Shown one piece after another: positions 51,175 through 59,390 of a stretch of 64,000 bases of DNA. Position numbers and translations under genes: made by a program. Source of the DNA: JAOADN01 sp049323795 (GTDB taxonomy: Bacteria > Pseudomonadota > Alphaproteobacteria > Rhodobacterales > Rhodobacteraceae); NCBI GenBank assembly GCA_049323795.1, contig JBMOOH010000034.1:1-64000 (forward strand), in the 5' to 3' direction. The first letter of the stretch is position 1. Each line of letters starts with the position of its first letter. Below the pieces are notes generated by a model that was not told the origin of the DNA, did no database searches, and saw only the letters and a program-made list of their open reading frames with translations.

Positions 51175-52014
51175 CTAGTGCGCCATGAAGAGGGGCGTGT
51201 CCACCGCCTCGAGCATGTCGCGGGTCATCCCCCCGAGAATCGCCTCGCGGAACCGGGAGTGGCTGTAGGCCCCCATGACGACCATGCCGGCATCGATGTC
51301 CCGGCAGTGCCTCGCAAGGATCTCGGACAGGTGCGGCAGGGTCCGCGCCAGCACCGCGACCTCGGCCCGGACGCCGTGCCGGGCAAGCCACTGCGAGAGC
51401 GCTCCGCCGGGGTCCGACCGCTCGAGGCCGAGCGACGGCGGGTCGATCACCGCGATGCTGACGAGCGCCGCGCGGCGCAGGAAGGGCAGCGCCGCGCGCG
51501 CGGCATGCATCGCTTCCTCGCTGCGGTTCCAGCCGAGCACGATCCGGTCCGCGAAGCCGGCTGCCAGGCCCGTATCGGGTACGACGAGCACCGGCGCGCC
51601 GCCATTGAAGAGCGCGCCCTCGAGCGCTGCCTCGCGGTCGGCGCTGCTCTCGACGCCATAGGGGCGCGGCGCCACGGCCAGGTCGCAGAAGCGCGCGCGC
51701 TCGCCGACCACCGGGCCCACCACGCCCACGGAGGCGACGCCGGGTTCCGCGGCCCAGCGGATGTCTTCTGCGGCGAGGCGCGACCGGACCCACGTGTTCG
51801 CTGCCTCGGCCTCCGCCTTCGCCCGGGAGAGCATCTCCTGATGCACCACGACGGAAGTGCCCGCGAAGGAGTAGCCCATTTCGATGCGGTCGATGCCCAG
51901 CGACAGGACGTCGAGATGGGCATCCTCGGCACGGGCGATCGCGACGGCCGCGTCGATCTGCACCGCGGATGGTGAAGCGCCCGTCGTGACGGCAAGAACT
52001 GTCTTGTAGCTCAT
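51175..52014 (-). CDS. Universal stress protein (tandem USP domains)
   Basis: 279 aa from ATG 52014 with GGAAGGAG upstream. Two Usp domains are joined: the first opens MSYKTVLAVTTGASPSAVQIDAAVAIARAEDAHLDVLSLG, and the second, about 150-279, has ADRIVLGWNRSEEAMHAARAALPFLRRA and ends DAGMVVMGAYSHSRFREAILGGMTRDMLEAVDTPLFMAH, with a GxYSHSR-type nucleotide-binding loop. Tandem USPs next to ccoN are common in this family. A FNR box and -10 sequence lie upstream, so it should be induced at low oxygen with ccoNOQP. Confidence 0.9.
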   Translation of the reverse strand: MSYKTVLAVTTGASPSAVQIDAAVAIARAEDAHLDVLSLGIDRIEMGYSFAGTSVVVHQEMLSRAKAEAEAANTWVRSRLAAEDIRWAAEPGVASVGVVGPVVGERARFCDLAVAPRPYGVESSADREAALEGALFNGGAPVLVVPDTGLAAGFADRIVLGWNRSEEAMHAARAALPFLRRAALVSIAVIDPPSLGLERSDPGGALSQWLARHGVRAEVAVLARTLPHLSEILARHCRDIDAGMVVMGAYSHSRFREAILGGMTRDMLEAVDTPLFMAH

Positions 52015-52055
52015 TGGAAGACTCCTTCCGGCGCCGAGTGTGCGCCACTGCCAGA

Positions 52056-52096
52056 GAATTAACACCGCCGCCCGGGACTGCCTTGATCCCGGTCAA
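52056..52096 (-). promoter_or_regulatory. FNR-dependent promoter of the universal stress gene
   Basis: TTGATCCCGGTCAA (52083-52096) is an FNR box. On the minus strand TAATTC (52061-52056) lies 21 bases beyond it, which is class II FNR-activator spacing, and the gene starts 41 bases later. Confidence 0.75.
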
Positions 52097-52114
52097 CTCC
52101 GCCACCTGCCTGGA

Positions 52115-52128
52115 TTGACGCAGATCAA
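52115..52128 (+). promoter_or_regulatory. FNR box ahead of ccoNOQP
   Basis: TTGACGCAGATCAA, identical in all 14 bases to the box before hemN/fnrL. It lies 110 bases upstream of the ccoN ATG in the 224-base divergent region. A convincing -10 box could not be picked downstream of it. Confidence 0.85.
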
Positions 52129-52238
52129 GGCGCGCGATTCCGCCACTGGCGAAAAACAGCCAAGGCCGGCCATGCCTGCGCGCCAGTCGAAGACTGCGGG
52201 AACGTCAGGCCGGGACCGGCAGAACGAGGGGACCGGAC

Positions 52239-53840
52239 ATGTGGGACTACATCAAGCTGATCGTCCTCGGCGCCGTCGCGGTACTGGCAGCGATCGCAGC
52301 GAACTATGCCCGCGACGTCGCATACATGGTCAACGCGCTCGAGGTCATGGCGGCCGCGGCCATCGCCTTCGTCTGGGTGCTCAGGCAGACGGACGAAACG
52401 CGGATCGCGCCGGTGAACGAATACAACGACGGCGTCATCCGGGCCGGGGTCATCGCGACATGCTTCTGGGGCATCGTCGGCTTCCTCGTCGGCGTGACGA
52501 TCGCCTTCCAGCTTGCCTTTCCGTCGCTGAACCTGTCGGACCTGACGCAGGGCTACACCAATTTCGGCAAGCTGAGACCCCTTCACACATCGGCCGTCAT
52601 CTTCGCCTTCGGCGGCAACGCCCTGATCATGTCCACCTTCTACATCGTGCAGCGCACCAGCGCGGCGCGGCTCTGGGGCGGCAACCTCGCCTGGTTCGTG
52701 TTCTGGGGGTATCAGCTCGTGATCGTCCTCGCCGCGACGGGCTACATCCTCGGTGCCACGCAGTCCAAGGAATATGCCGAACCGGAATGGTACGTGGACT
52801 GGTGGCTGACCATCGTCTGGCTCGCCTTCCTCGCGGTCTTCCTCGGAACCCTCATCAGGCGCAGGGAACCCCACATCTACGTGGCCAACTGGTTCCTGCT
52901 GTCGTTCATCGTCACCGTGGCGATGCTGCACGTCGTCAACAACCTGTCCATCCCCGTGTCCCTGCTCGGGTCGAAGTCGGTGCAGGTCTTCTCGGGCGTG
53001 CAGGACGCAATGGTGCAGTGGTGGTACGGCCACAACGCGGTGGGCTTCTTCCTGACCGCGGGCTTCCTGGGGATGATGTACTACTTCGTGCCGAAACAAG
53101 CCGAACGCCCTGTCTATTCCTACAAGCTCTCGATCATCCACTTCTGGGCGCTGATCTTCCTCTACATCTGGGCAGGCCCGCACCATCTGCACTACACCGC
53201 GCTGCCGGAATGGGCCTCGACCCTCGGGATGGTGTTCTCGATCATGCTCTGGATGCCCTCGTGGGGCGGCATGATCAACGGGCTGATGACGCTGTCGGGG
53301 GCCTGGGACAAGCTCCGCACCGACCCGGTGATCCGGATGATGGTCGTCTCGATCGGCTTTTACGGCATGTCGACCTTCGAAGGCCCGGTGATGTCGATCA
53401 AGGCGGTCAACAGCCTCAGCCACTACACCGACTGGACCATCGGACACGTCCACTCCGGTGCGCTCGGCTGGAACGGCATGATCACCTTCGGCGTCCTCTA
53501 CTTCCTCGTGCCGCGCCTCTGGCACCGCGAGCGGCTCTACTCGCTCAGCCTGGTCAGCTGGCACTTCTGGCTCGCCACCATCGGGATCGTCCTCTACGCG
53601 GCCTCGATGTGGGTCACGGGGATCATGGAAGGGCTGATGTGGCGTGAGGTCGACGCGCAGGGCTTCCTCGTGAACGCCTTCGCCGACACCGTCGCCGCCA
53701 AGTTTCCGATGTACGTCGTCCGCGCCCTGGGCGGCACCCTCTACCTCGGGGGCGCCGTCATCATGGTCTACAACCTCTGGGCTACCGTAGCGAAACAGCC
53801 GGCGTCGTCCGCCGCTGTTTCCGCGGTCCCCGCCGAGTAA
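52239..53840 (+). CDS. ccoN: cbb3-type cytochrome c oxidase, subunit I
   Basis: 533 aa, twelve or more membrane helices. It is the catalytic subunit with haem b and the haem b3-CuB site of the high-affinity oxidase. His-rich helices are visible: LRPLHTSAVIFAFGGNALIMSTFY (low-spin haem ligand), VQWWYGHNAVGFFLTAGFLGMMYYFVPK (CuB ligand His plus the cross-linked Tyr nearby), WAGPHHLHYTALPEWASTLGM (CuB histidines) and NSLSHYTDWTIGHVHSGALGWNGMI (haem b3/b ligands). It starts at ATG 52239. It leads the ccoNOQP operon, 11 bases before ccoO. Confidence 0.97.
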   Translation: MWDYIKLIVLGAVAVLAAIAANYARDVAYMVNALEVMAAAAIAFVWVLRQTDETRIAPVNEYNDGVIRAGVIATCFWGIVGFLVGVTIAFQLAFPSLNLSDLTQGYTNFGKLRPLHTSAVIFAFGGNALIMSTFYIVQRTSAARLWGGNLAWFVFWGYQLVIVLAATGYILGATQSKEYAEPEWYVDWWLTIVWLAFLAVFLGTLIRRREPHIYVANWFLLSFIVTVAMLHVVNNLSIPVSLLGSKSVQVFSGVQDAMVQWWYGHNAVGFFLTAGFLGMMYYFVPKQAERPVYSYKLSIIHFWALIFLYIWAGPHHLHYTALPEWASTLGMVFSIMLWMPSWGGMINGLMTLSGAWDKLRTDPVIRMMVVSIGFYGMSTFEGPVMSIKAVNSLSHYTDWTIGHVHSGALGWNGMITFGVLYFLVPRLWHRERLYSLSLVSWHFWLATIGIVLYAASMWVTGIMEGLMWREVDAQGFLVNAFADTVAAKFPMYVVRALGGTLYLGGAVIMVYNLWATVAKQPASSAAVSAVPAE

Positions 53841-53851
53841 GGGAGCCTCCG

Positions 53852-54577
53852 ATGGCCATTCTGGAAAAGCACAAGCTCCTCGAAACCAACGCGACGCTCC
53901 TTCTCGTCTTCTCGTTCCTCGTGGTGACGATCGGCGGGATCGTGGAAATCGCGCCCCTCTTCTACATCGACAACACGATCGAGAAGGTCGAAGGGGTGCG
54001 GCCCTATTCGCCCCTCGAGATGGCGGGGCGCGACGTCTACATCCGCGAGGGCTGCTACGTCTGCCACAGCCAGATGATCCGCCCCATGCGGGACGAGGTC
54101 GAGCGCTACGGCAACTACAGCCTCGCCGCCGAATCGATGTACGACCGCCCGTTCCAGTGGGGCTCGAAGCGGACGGGACCCGATCTTGCCCGCGTCGGCG
54201 GCCGTTACTCGGACGAATGGCAGGTCCAGCACCTGACCGATCCGCGTTCGGTCGTGCCCGAAAGCGTGATGCCGGGCTACGGCTTCCTTGCGAAACGGAT
54301 CATCAACGGCAACGACATCGGGAACCGCCTGAGCGTGGACCGGATGCTCGGCACGCCCTACAGCGACGAGATGATGGCCGAGGCCAAGGCCGATTTCGCC
54401 GCGCAGGCCGATCCGAATGCCGACACGGCGGGGCTGCTCGCCCGCTATCCGAAGGCGCACGTCGCCAACCCCGACGGGCAGCCGGGCATATCCGAGATGG
54501 ATGCGCTCGTCGCCTACCTCCAGGTTCTGGGCACCATGGTCGACTTCTCGACCTTCGAACCCGATCCGGCGCGCTGA
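53852..54577 (+). CDS. ccoO: cbb3-type cytochrome c oxidase, subunit II (monohaem)
   Basis: 241 aa from ATG 53852 with AAGGGAG upstream. One N-terminal helix (about 12-35: LLLVFSFLVVTIGGIVEIAPLF) anchors a periplasmic cytochrome c domain with haem site CYVCH (Cys68, Cys71, His72), followed by RTGPDLARVGGRYSDEWQVQHLTDPRSVVPESVMPGYGFL, which contains the methionine ligand. It accepts electrons from CcoP and passes them to CcoN. It is full length, with a C-terminal MDALVAYLQVLGTMVDF. Confidence 0.97.
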   Translation: MAILEKHKLLETNATLLLVFSFLVVTIGGIVEIAPLFYIDNTIEKVEGVRPYSPLEMAGRDVYIREGCYVCHSQMIRPMRDEVERYGNYSLAAESMYDRPFQWGSKRTGPDLARVGGRYSDEWQVQHLTDPRSVVPESVMPGYGFLAKRIINGNDIGNRLSVDRMLGTPYSDEMMAEAKADFAAQADPNADTAGLLARYPKAHVANPDGQPGISEMDALVAYLQVLGTMVDFSTFEPDPAR

Positions 54578-54587
54578 GGGGCCTGCG

Positions 54588-54797
54588 ATGACATATGAGG
54601 CCTTCCGCGAATTCGCCGACAGCTGGGCGCTTCTCGCGCTCGTCGCGATCTTCATCGGGACGATCCTCTGGGCCTTCAGGCCCGGATCGCGCCCGGCACA
54701 CGAGGACAGCGCATCCATCCCGTTCCGCAACGAGGACCGCCCCGCGCCGCAGCCAGAGCCTGAGAGCGCGCCGCGGGCCAGGGAGACAAGGACATGA
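54588..54797 (+). CDS. ccoQ: cbb3-type cytochrome c oxidase, subunit IV (CcoQ)
   Basis: 69 aa from ATG 54588, with GAGGGG 6-11 bases upstream. One helix (DSWALLALVAIFIGTILWAF, about 11-30) is followed by a charged tail with ASIPFRNEDRPAPQPEPESA, whose IPFRNED-like segment is the conserved CcoQ feature (normally IPFR/LD). It helps stabilise the oxidase and in Rhodobacter protects it at higher oxygen. Its stop overlaps the ccoP start (ATGA). Confidence 0.93.
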   Translation: MTYEAFREFADSWALLALVAIFIGTILWAFRPGSRPAHEDSASIPFRNEDRPAPQPEPESAPRARETRT

Positions 54798-55663
54798 GCA
54801 AGAAACCCGCCGGCCGTCCGCCCGAGCCCGAGACCACGGGCCATAGCTGGGACGGCATCGAGGAATACAACAACCCCCTGCCGCGGTGGTGGCTCTGGAC
54901 CTTCTACATCACGGTGATCTGGGGCCTCGCCTATACCATCGCCTACCCCGCCTGGCCGTTGCTGACACGGGCGACGCAGGGCCTGATCGGATCGTCGCAG
55001 AGGGCGGCGGTCGCGGCCGAGATAGAACGGTTCAACGCCGCCAACGCGCCGGTCGAGGCAAAGCTCGTCGCCGCGGACATGACGAAGATCAAGGACGACC
55101 CCGAGCTTGCCAACTACGTCCGCAATGCCGGCGCCTCCATCTTCCGCACCTACTGTGCCCAGTGTCACGGGGCCGGTGCCGCCGGGGCCAAGGGCTACCC
55201 GAACCTTCTCGACAACGACTGGCTCTGGGGCGGCGACATCCAGGCGATCCTCACCACGGTGACCAACGGCATCCGCAACACAACCGACCCCGATGCGCGC
55301 TTCTCGCAGATGCCGGCCTTCGGGACGGATGGCCTTCTCGAGCCGGCGCAGATCGACGAGGTCGTGCAGTACGTGCTCCGGATTTCCGGGCAGGACAACG
55401 ATGCGGCGATGGCGGCGAAGGGTGCGGCGGTGTTCGCCGAGAACTGCGCGGCCTGCCACGGCGACACCGGCACCGGCAACCGGGACCTGGGGGCCCCGAA
55501 TCTGACCGATGCGATCTGGCTCTATGGCGGGGATGCAGCGACGTTGACCGAGACGGTGACGAAGGCCCGCTTCGGCGTCATGCCAAACTGGTCCCCGCGC
55601 CTCTCCGAGGCGGACATCCGCGCGGTCGCGGCCTATGTCCACGGGCTTGGAGGCGGAGAATAG
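54794..55663 (+). CDS. ccoP: cbb3-type cytochrome c oxidase, subunit III (dihaem)
   Basis: 289 aa from ATG 54794. The cytoplasmic start has TTGHSWDGIEEYNNPLPRWWLWTFYITVIWGLAYTIAYPAWPL, the family signature and membrane anchor. The periplasmic part carries two cytochrome c domains with haem sites CAQCH (Cys121, Cys124, His125) and CAACH (Cys218, Cys221, His222). It receives electrons from CycM-type or soluble cytochromes. The tail ends EADIRAVAAYVHGLGGGE. ccoGHIS, which usually follow, are not present downstream; hairpins follow instead. Confidence 0.97.
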   Translation: MSKKPAGRPPEPETTGHSWDGIEEYNNPLPRWWLWTFYITVIWGLAYTIAYPAWPLLTRATQGLIGSSQRAAVAAEIERFNAANAPVEAKLVAADMTKIKDDPELANYVRNAGASIFRTYCAQCHGAGAAGAKGYPNLLDNDWLWGGDIQAILTTVTNGIRNTTDPDARFSQMPAFGTDGLLEPAQIDEVVQYVLRISGQDNDAAMAAKGAAVFAENCAACHGDTGTGNRDLGAPNLTDAIWLYGGDAATLTETVTKARFGVMPNWSPRLSEADIRAVAAYVHGLGGGE

Positions 55664-55666
55664 GAC

Positions 55667-55748
55667 CCCCCGGGCGGCATCGCCGCCCGGGGGCGGCACC
55701 GGCGCCCGGATCTGTTCGCGCGTTTCCCTCGGGCGCCGGTGCCACCTT
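55667..55748 (+). terminator. Tandem hairpins after ccoP, the second followed by a T-run
   Basis: The first is a 12-bp perfect stem (55667-55678 with 55682-55693, loop ATC). The second is a 14-bp perfect stem GGCACCGGCGCCCG (55695-55708 with 55730-55743) around 21 bases, followed by ACCTTTTA. Together they should end the ccoNOQP transcript. Confidence 0.7.
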
Positions 55749-55881
55749 TTACCAGGGGCGGAAAAGACGGGGGCGGCCACGCGGGGCCCTCGGGGCTCCT
55801 CCGCGGCGATCTCTTCCGGAGGCTCTGGCCAGGGCCGCTGCGGCGCCGTAGCCTTTCCCCCGATCCAGGGGGATTGCGTCC

Positions 55882-56982
55882 ATGACCACGGCCTTCTTCA
55901 CCGACGAACGGACCTTCTGGCACCACGGCGGCAACTATGCCCTGACGCTTCCGGTGGGGGGCCTCGTCCAGCCCGGCGGCGGGCTGCCCGAATCGCCTGA
56001 AACGAAGCGGCGGCTGAAAAACCTGATCGAGGTGACGGGCCTTGCCCGGGATCTGGCCATCCTGTCGGCGCCCGAAGCCGGCCGCGAGGATCTCTTGCGC
56101 GTGCATCCGGCGTCCTATCTCGACGCGTTCAGGGCCGCGTCCGACGCCGGCGGCGGCGAACTTGGACTCCGAACGCCGTTCGGCCGCGGCGGGTACGAGA
56201 TCGCCGCGCTGTCCGCCGGGCTTGCCGCCGCGGCGCTCGCCGGCGTTCTGGAGGGGCGGTTCGGCAATGCCTATGCCCTGTCCCGTCCGCCGGGCCACCA
56301 TTGCCTGCCGGACTTTCCCAACGGCTTCTGTCTTCTGGCCAACATCGCCATCGCGATCCGCGCCGCGCAGGCAAGGGGGCTGTGCCGCCGCATCGCCGTG
56401 GTCGACTGGGACGTGCACCACGGCAACGGCACCGAAGCCATCTTCCTGTCAGACCCCGAGGTTCTGACGGTGTCGCTCCACCAGGAACGGAACTACCCTC
56501 TCGACACCGGCGACGCCTCGGAGCGCGGGCAGGGCAAGGGGCACGGCTACAACGTGAACATCCCGCTTCCGCCCGGGACGGGCCATGCCTCCTATCTCGA
56601 CGTGGTGCAGCGCATCGTGATCCCGCTTCTCCACCGCTTCCGCCCCGAGGCGATCGTGGTCGCCTGCGGCTACGACGCCTCGGCGATGGATCCCCTCGGG
56701 CGGATGCTCTGCACGGCCGAGACCTTCCGGCTGATGACGCGCAGGGTGATGGCCGCGGCCCGGGAACTCTGCGGCGGCCGGCTCGTCATGGTCCACGAGG
56801 GCGGCTACTCCGAAGTCCATGTGCCCTTCTGCGGCCATGCGGTGCTCGAGGAGATGACCGGCAGCACCGCGCGCGCACCCGATCCGCTGGCCGAGACACT
56901 CGCGAAGCGCCAGCCGGGCGCCGCCTGGCAGGCCCATGCGGGCGCCCACATCGACGACCTGGCCCGCTACTTCCTGAACTGA
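55882..56982 (+). CDS. Class II histone deacetylase-like amidohydrolase
   Basis: 366 aa. The deacetylase fold has all the catalytic landmarks: RPPGHHCLPDFPNGFCLLANIAIA with His139-His140, VDWDVHHGNGT with zinc ligands Asp177 and His179, and ACGYDASAMDPLGRM with Asp265. The late conserved tyrosine region is GGYSEVHVPFCGHAV. Bacterial homologues hydrolyse acetylpolyamines or acyl-lysines; the FTDERTFWHHGGNYAL start is the group common in proteobacteria (class II, HDAH-like). It is cytosolic. It is transcribed alone after the ccoP hairpins, and no metabolic tie to the oxidase is apparent. Confidence 0.9.
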   Translation: MTTAFFTDERTFWHHGGNYALTLPVGGLVQPGGGLPESPETKRRLKNLIEVTGLARDLAILSAPEAGREDLLRVHPASYLDAFRAASDAGGGELGLRTPFGRGGYEIAALSAGLAAAALAGVLEGRFGNAYALSRPPGHHCLPDFPNGFCLLANIAIAIRAAQARGLCRRIAVVDWDVHHGNGTEAIFLSDPEVLTVSLHQERNYPLDTGDASERGQGKGHGYNVNIPLPPGTGHASYLDVVQRIVIPLLHRFRPEAIVVACGYDASAMDPLGRMLCTAETFRLMTRRVMAAARELCGGRLVMVHEGGYSEVHVPFCGHAVLEEMTGSTARAPDPLAETLAKRQPGAAWQAHAGAHIDDLARYFLN

Positions 56983-57067
56983 TCGCCCCCCCCACCGAAG
57001 CCGGTCCGCGCTTGCGGACCGGCCGCGATTGTCCGAAACCGGGTCCGCCCCAGAGAAGGTTCCCGCC

Positions 57068-57646
57068 ATGCCCGTTCCCAACCCGGCCGTGCTCGAATTC
57101 CTGCTGACCCGCCGGTCGCGGCCGGCGCGGACGCTCTCTGCGCCGGTCCCGTCCGAAGACGAGCTGATGACGCTCCTGACCGCGGCCGCACGGGTGCCCG
57201 ACCACGGCAAGCTCGAGCCCTGGCGCTTCGTCGTCCTTGCAAAGCCTGCGCTTGCCCGGCTCGCCGCGCTTGCAGAGGCGACCGGCCGCCGCCTCGGGCT
57301 CGAGGACGAGCGGCGTGCCAAGGGCGTGGCCCAGTTCGCCGACGCGGATCTGGTCGTGGCCGTCGTCAAGCGGCCGATGCCGACCGATCGCATCCCCGAG
57401 ATCGAGCAGGTGCTGTCCGCCGGCGCCGCCTGCCTGACCCTGCTGCAGGCGGCCCTCGCCGCCGGGTGGGGCGCCTGCTGGCTGACGGGCTGGCATGTGG
57501 CCGACCCGACGTTCACGCGCGAGGGCCTCGGGCTCGCCCCGGGGGAATGGGTGGCCGGACTCATCCACATCGGGACGGAAACGGCCGCCACGCCGGACCG
57601 CCCGCGCCCCGACCTCTCGAAGATCGTGACCTGGGTGAGGGCGTGA
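57068..57646 (+). CDS. Nitroreductase-family flavoprotein (YdjA-like)
   Basis: 192 aa from ATG 57068, with AGAAGG upstream. The family reads VLEFLLTRRSRPARTLSAPVPSEDELMTLLTAAARVPDHGKLEPWRFVVL, where RRS and PDHGKLxPWRF bind FMN; the late segment SAGAACLTLLQAALAAGWGACWLTGW matches the dimer interface. It reduces nitro or quinone compounds with NAD(P)H and FMN. Minimal-size members like YdjA are of unclear substrate. Its stop overlaps the GTG of the next gene by 4 bases. Confidence 0.9.
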   Translation: MPVPNPAVLEFLLTRRSRPARTLSAPVPSEDELMTLLTAAARVPDHGKLEPWRFVVLAKPALARLAALAEATGRRLGLEDERRAKGVAQFADADLVVAVVKRPMPTDRIPEIEQVLSAGAACLTLLQAALAAGWGACWLTGWHVADPTFTREGLGLAPGEWVAGLIHIGTETAATPDRPRPDLSKIVTWVRA

Positions 57647-58341
57647 TCCTTGCCAGCATCCTCAGGGCGCTGTCGCAGTTCGGCGATCCCCGCTTCCTGC
57701 GCGTCACCGGACTGGGGATCGCCCTGTCGCTGGGGCTGCTCGCGGGACTCTACGCGCTGCTCGCCGGTCTCGTCGGACTTGTGGTGCCGGAAACCGTGAC
57801 GCTGCCGTGGTGGGGCGAGGTGCAGATTCTCCGCCCGCTTCTCGACTGGGCGTCGCTGCTCCTCGTCCTCGTCCTCTCGGTATTCCTCATGGTGCCGGTG
57901 GCGGCGCTCTTCTCGGGCCTCTTTCTCGACCGCGTGGCCGATGCCGTCGAGGACCGGTACTATCCCGGCCTGCCGCCGGTACGGCCCCGGCCCTTCCTCG
58001 CGGCGCTCCGCGCGAACCTCGCCTTCACGGCCTTCCTTCTGGCCGCGAACGTCGTCGGCCTCGTGCTCTACATCCTGAGCGGACCGTTCGCGCCGCTCGT
58101 CTTCGTGGGTCTGAACGGCTGGCTGCTCGGGCGAGAGTATTTTGACCTGGCTGCCACCCGACGGATCGGGGCGGACGAGGCGCGTGATCTGCGCCGGCGG
58201 AATGCGCACCTGATCTGGCTGGCGGGAATTGTCATGGCCGCGCCGCTCGCCATACCGGTCGTCAACCTGTTCGTGCCGGTCCTCGGCGCGGCCGCCTTCA
58301 CGCACCTGTTCCACGCACTCCGGCAGTCGGGGCGGTCCTAG
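57643..58341 (+). CDS. CysZ/EI24-domain membrane protein
   Basis: 232 aa from GTG 57643, coupled to the nitroreductase. Four to six helices are seen, including FLRVTGLGIALSLGLLAGLYALLAGLVGLVV, LLDWASLLLVLVLSVFLMVPVAALFSGLFLDRVADAVEDRYYPGLPP and LIWLAGIVMAAPLAIPVVNLFVPVLGAAAFTHLFHAL, the last being the EI24 signature (PVVNLFxPVLGAAAFTHL). Members include the sulfate permease CysZ, but many have unknown cargo. The stop codon TAG is formed at the edge of the inverted-repeat element that follows. Confidence 0.85.
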   Translation: MILASILRALSQFGDPRFLRVTGLGIALSLGLLAGLYALLAGLVGLVVPETVTLPWWGEVQILRPLLDWASLLLVLVLSVFLMVPVAALFSGLFLDRVADAVEDRYYPGLPPVRPRPFLAALRANLAFTAFLLAANVVGLVLYILSGPFAPLVFVGLNGWLLGREYFDLAATRRIGADEARDLRRRNAHLIWLAGIVMAAPLAIPVVNLFVPVLGAAAFTHLFHALRQSGRS

Positions 58342-58488
58342 AGCCAGTCCGACAGAAGCGGATTCCGGTTCTGACGAAAGACAGGCGACACTCAAGGCCC
58401 GAGAGCCCGTCGGACAGAGGGGGGACTGCGCCCTTGCCGCCAGGAAGCCGGAGCCTGTCCGACGCTTGCATCCGGGTCGGACAGGCTC
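58341..58488. mobile_element. 148-bp MITE-like element with 13-bp terminal inverted repeats and TA flanks
   Basis: The ends are GAGCCAGTCCGAC (58341-58353) and its near reverse complement GTCGGACAGGCTC (58476-58488), one mismatch in 13. Both ends are flanked by TA (58339-58340 and 58489-58490), the target duplication expected for IS630/Tc1-type transposition. A third, internal copy, GAGCCTGTCCGAC at 58451-58463, pairs perfectly with the right end (12-base loop), and a related GTCGGACAG is at about 58408. There is no ORF. TA plus the first G of the element makes TAG, the stop of both converging genes. Confidence 0.55.
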
Positions 58489-58778
58489 TACTCGGTGCCC
58501 CCGGCCGGCTCCGGATTCATCCGGCCGAAGACGTCGAGGTCGCGGATCGTGATCGCACCCGACATGATCACACCCACGACCACGGCCCAGACGACGGTGG
58601 CCGCCACCGTTGCGGTCATGGCGCGGCGCCGGACCTTTTCCTCGGCCGGAGCGGACGCAGGCGTGCCCGGCACAACCTCGCCCCTGTCGCCCTGCGTGTG
58701 CGCGGTGAGCTGCAGGACGACGAAGAAGACGATGAACCAGATGACCGCATAGAGAACGATGGCTCCGGTGATGGACAA
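58488..58778 (-). CDS. DUF1467 family two-helix membrane protein
   Basis: 96 aa from TTG 58778, chosen because GAGGAGG lies 10-16 bases upstream and no ATG or GTG fits; the TTG is 4 bases after the epimerase stop. Helix 1 is SITGAIVLYAVIWFIVFFVVLQL, helix 2 ATVAATVVWAVVVGVIMSGAITI; the linker is AHTQGDRGEVVPGTPASAPAEEKVRRRA, with the QGDRGEVVPGTPASAP segment conserved in the family. The C-terminus RDLDVFGRMNPEPAGG is also typical. It follows methylmalonyl-CoA epimerase in most Rhodobacteraceae. Function unknown. Confidence 0.85.
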   Translation of the reverse strand: MSITGAIVLYAVIWFIVFFVVLQLTAHTQGDRGEVVPGTPASAPAEEKVRRRAMTATVAATVVWAVVVGVIMSGAITIRDLDVFGRMNPEPAGGTE

Positions 58779-58782
58779 GGCC

Positions 58783-59187
58783 TCACACCTCCTCGAGTTC
58801 GATGAGGCACCCGCCGAAGTCCTTCGGGTGCAGGAACAGGACCGGCTTGCCATGCGCCCCCGTCTTCGGTTCGCCCCCGCCGAGAACCCGTGCCCCGGCC
58901 GCGACCAGCCGGTCGCGCGCGGCGCCTATGTCGGAAACCTCGTAGCACACGTGATGGATGCCGCCGGCAGGGTTCTTCTTCAGGAAGCCCTCGATCGGCG
59001 AGTTCGGTCCCAGCGGATGAAGAAGTTCCACCCGGGTGTTCGGCAGGTCGACGAAGACCACCGTGACGCCGTGTGCCGGCTCGTCCCGGGGCGGGCGCAC
59101 CGATGCTCCGAGCAGGTCGGCGTATTGCGCCGCAGCCGCCGCGAGGTCGGGCACCGCGATGGCCACGTGATTGAGACGTCCGATCAT
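58783..59187 (-). CDS. mce: Methylmalonyl-CoA epimerase
   Basis: 134 aa from ATG 59187. This vicinal-oxygen-chelate enzyme interconverts (R)- and (S)-methylmalonyl-CoA in propionyl-CoA and ethylmalonyl-CoA metabolism. Metal ligands are in LNHVAIAVPDL (His), GGIHHVCYEVSDI (His) and the terminal LIELEEV (Glu); VELLHPLGPNSPIEGFLKKNPAGG and HPKDFGGCLIELEEV are strong family matches. The longer frame to 59226 adds non-conserved residues. It is in one unit with DUF1467. Confidence 0.95.
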   Translation of the reverse strand: MIGRLNHVAIAVPDLAAAAAQYADLLGASVRPPRDEPAHGVTVVFVDLPNTRVELLHPLGPNSPIEGFLKKNPAGGIHHVCYEVSDIGAARDRLVAAGARVLGGGEPKTGAHGKPVLFLHPKDFGGCLIELEEV

Positions 59188-59390
59188 GCTCGCCCCTCCC
59201 CGCCGGACCCCCGCCGGATCCCTCACCGGGTTATGGCGCCCGCCGCGCCTGCCCGCAAGCGGCGACCCGTACGGGATGCCGGATCCGCCCGGGGCGCATT
59301 TACCTGCCGTTAGCCGTTCCCTGCGCTAATCGGGGCGTCCCGCGCCGACAGCCTGGCCGAAGGTGCGTCCACAGCCGCGGAGGTGCCGGA

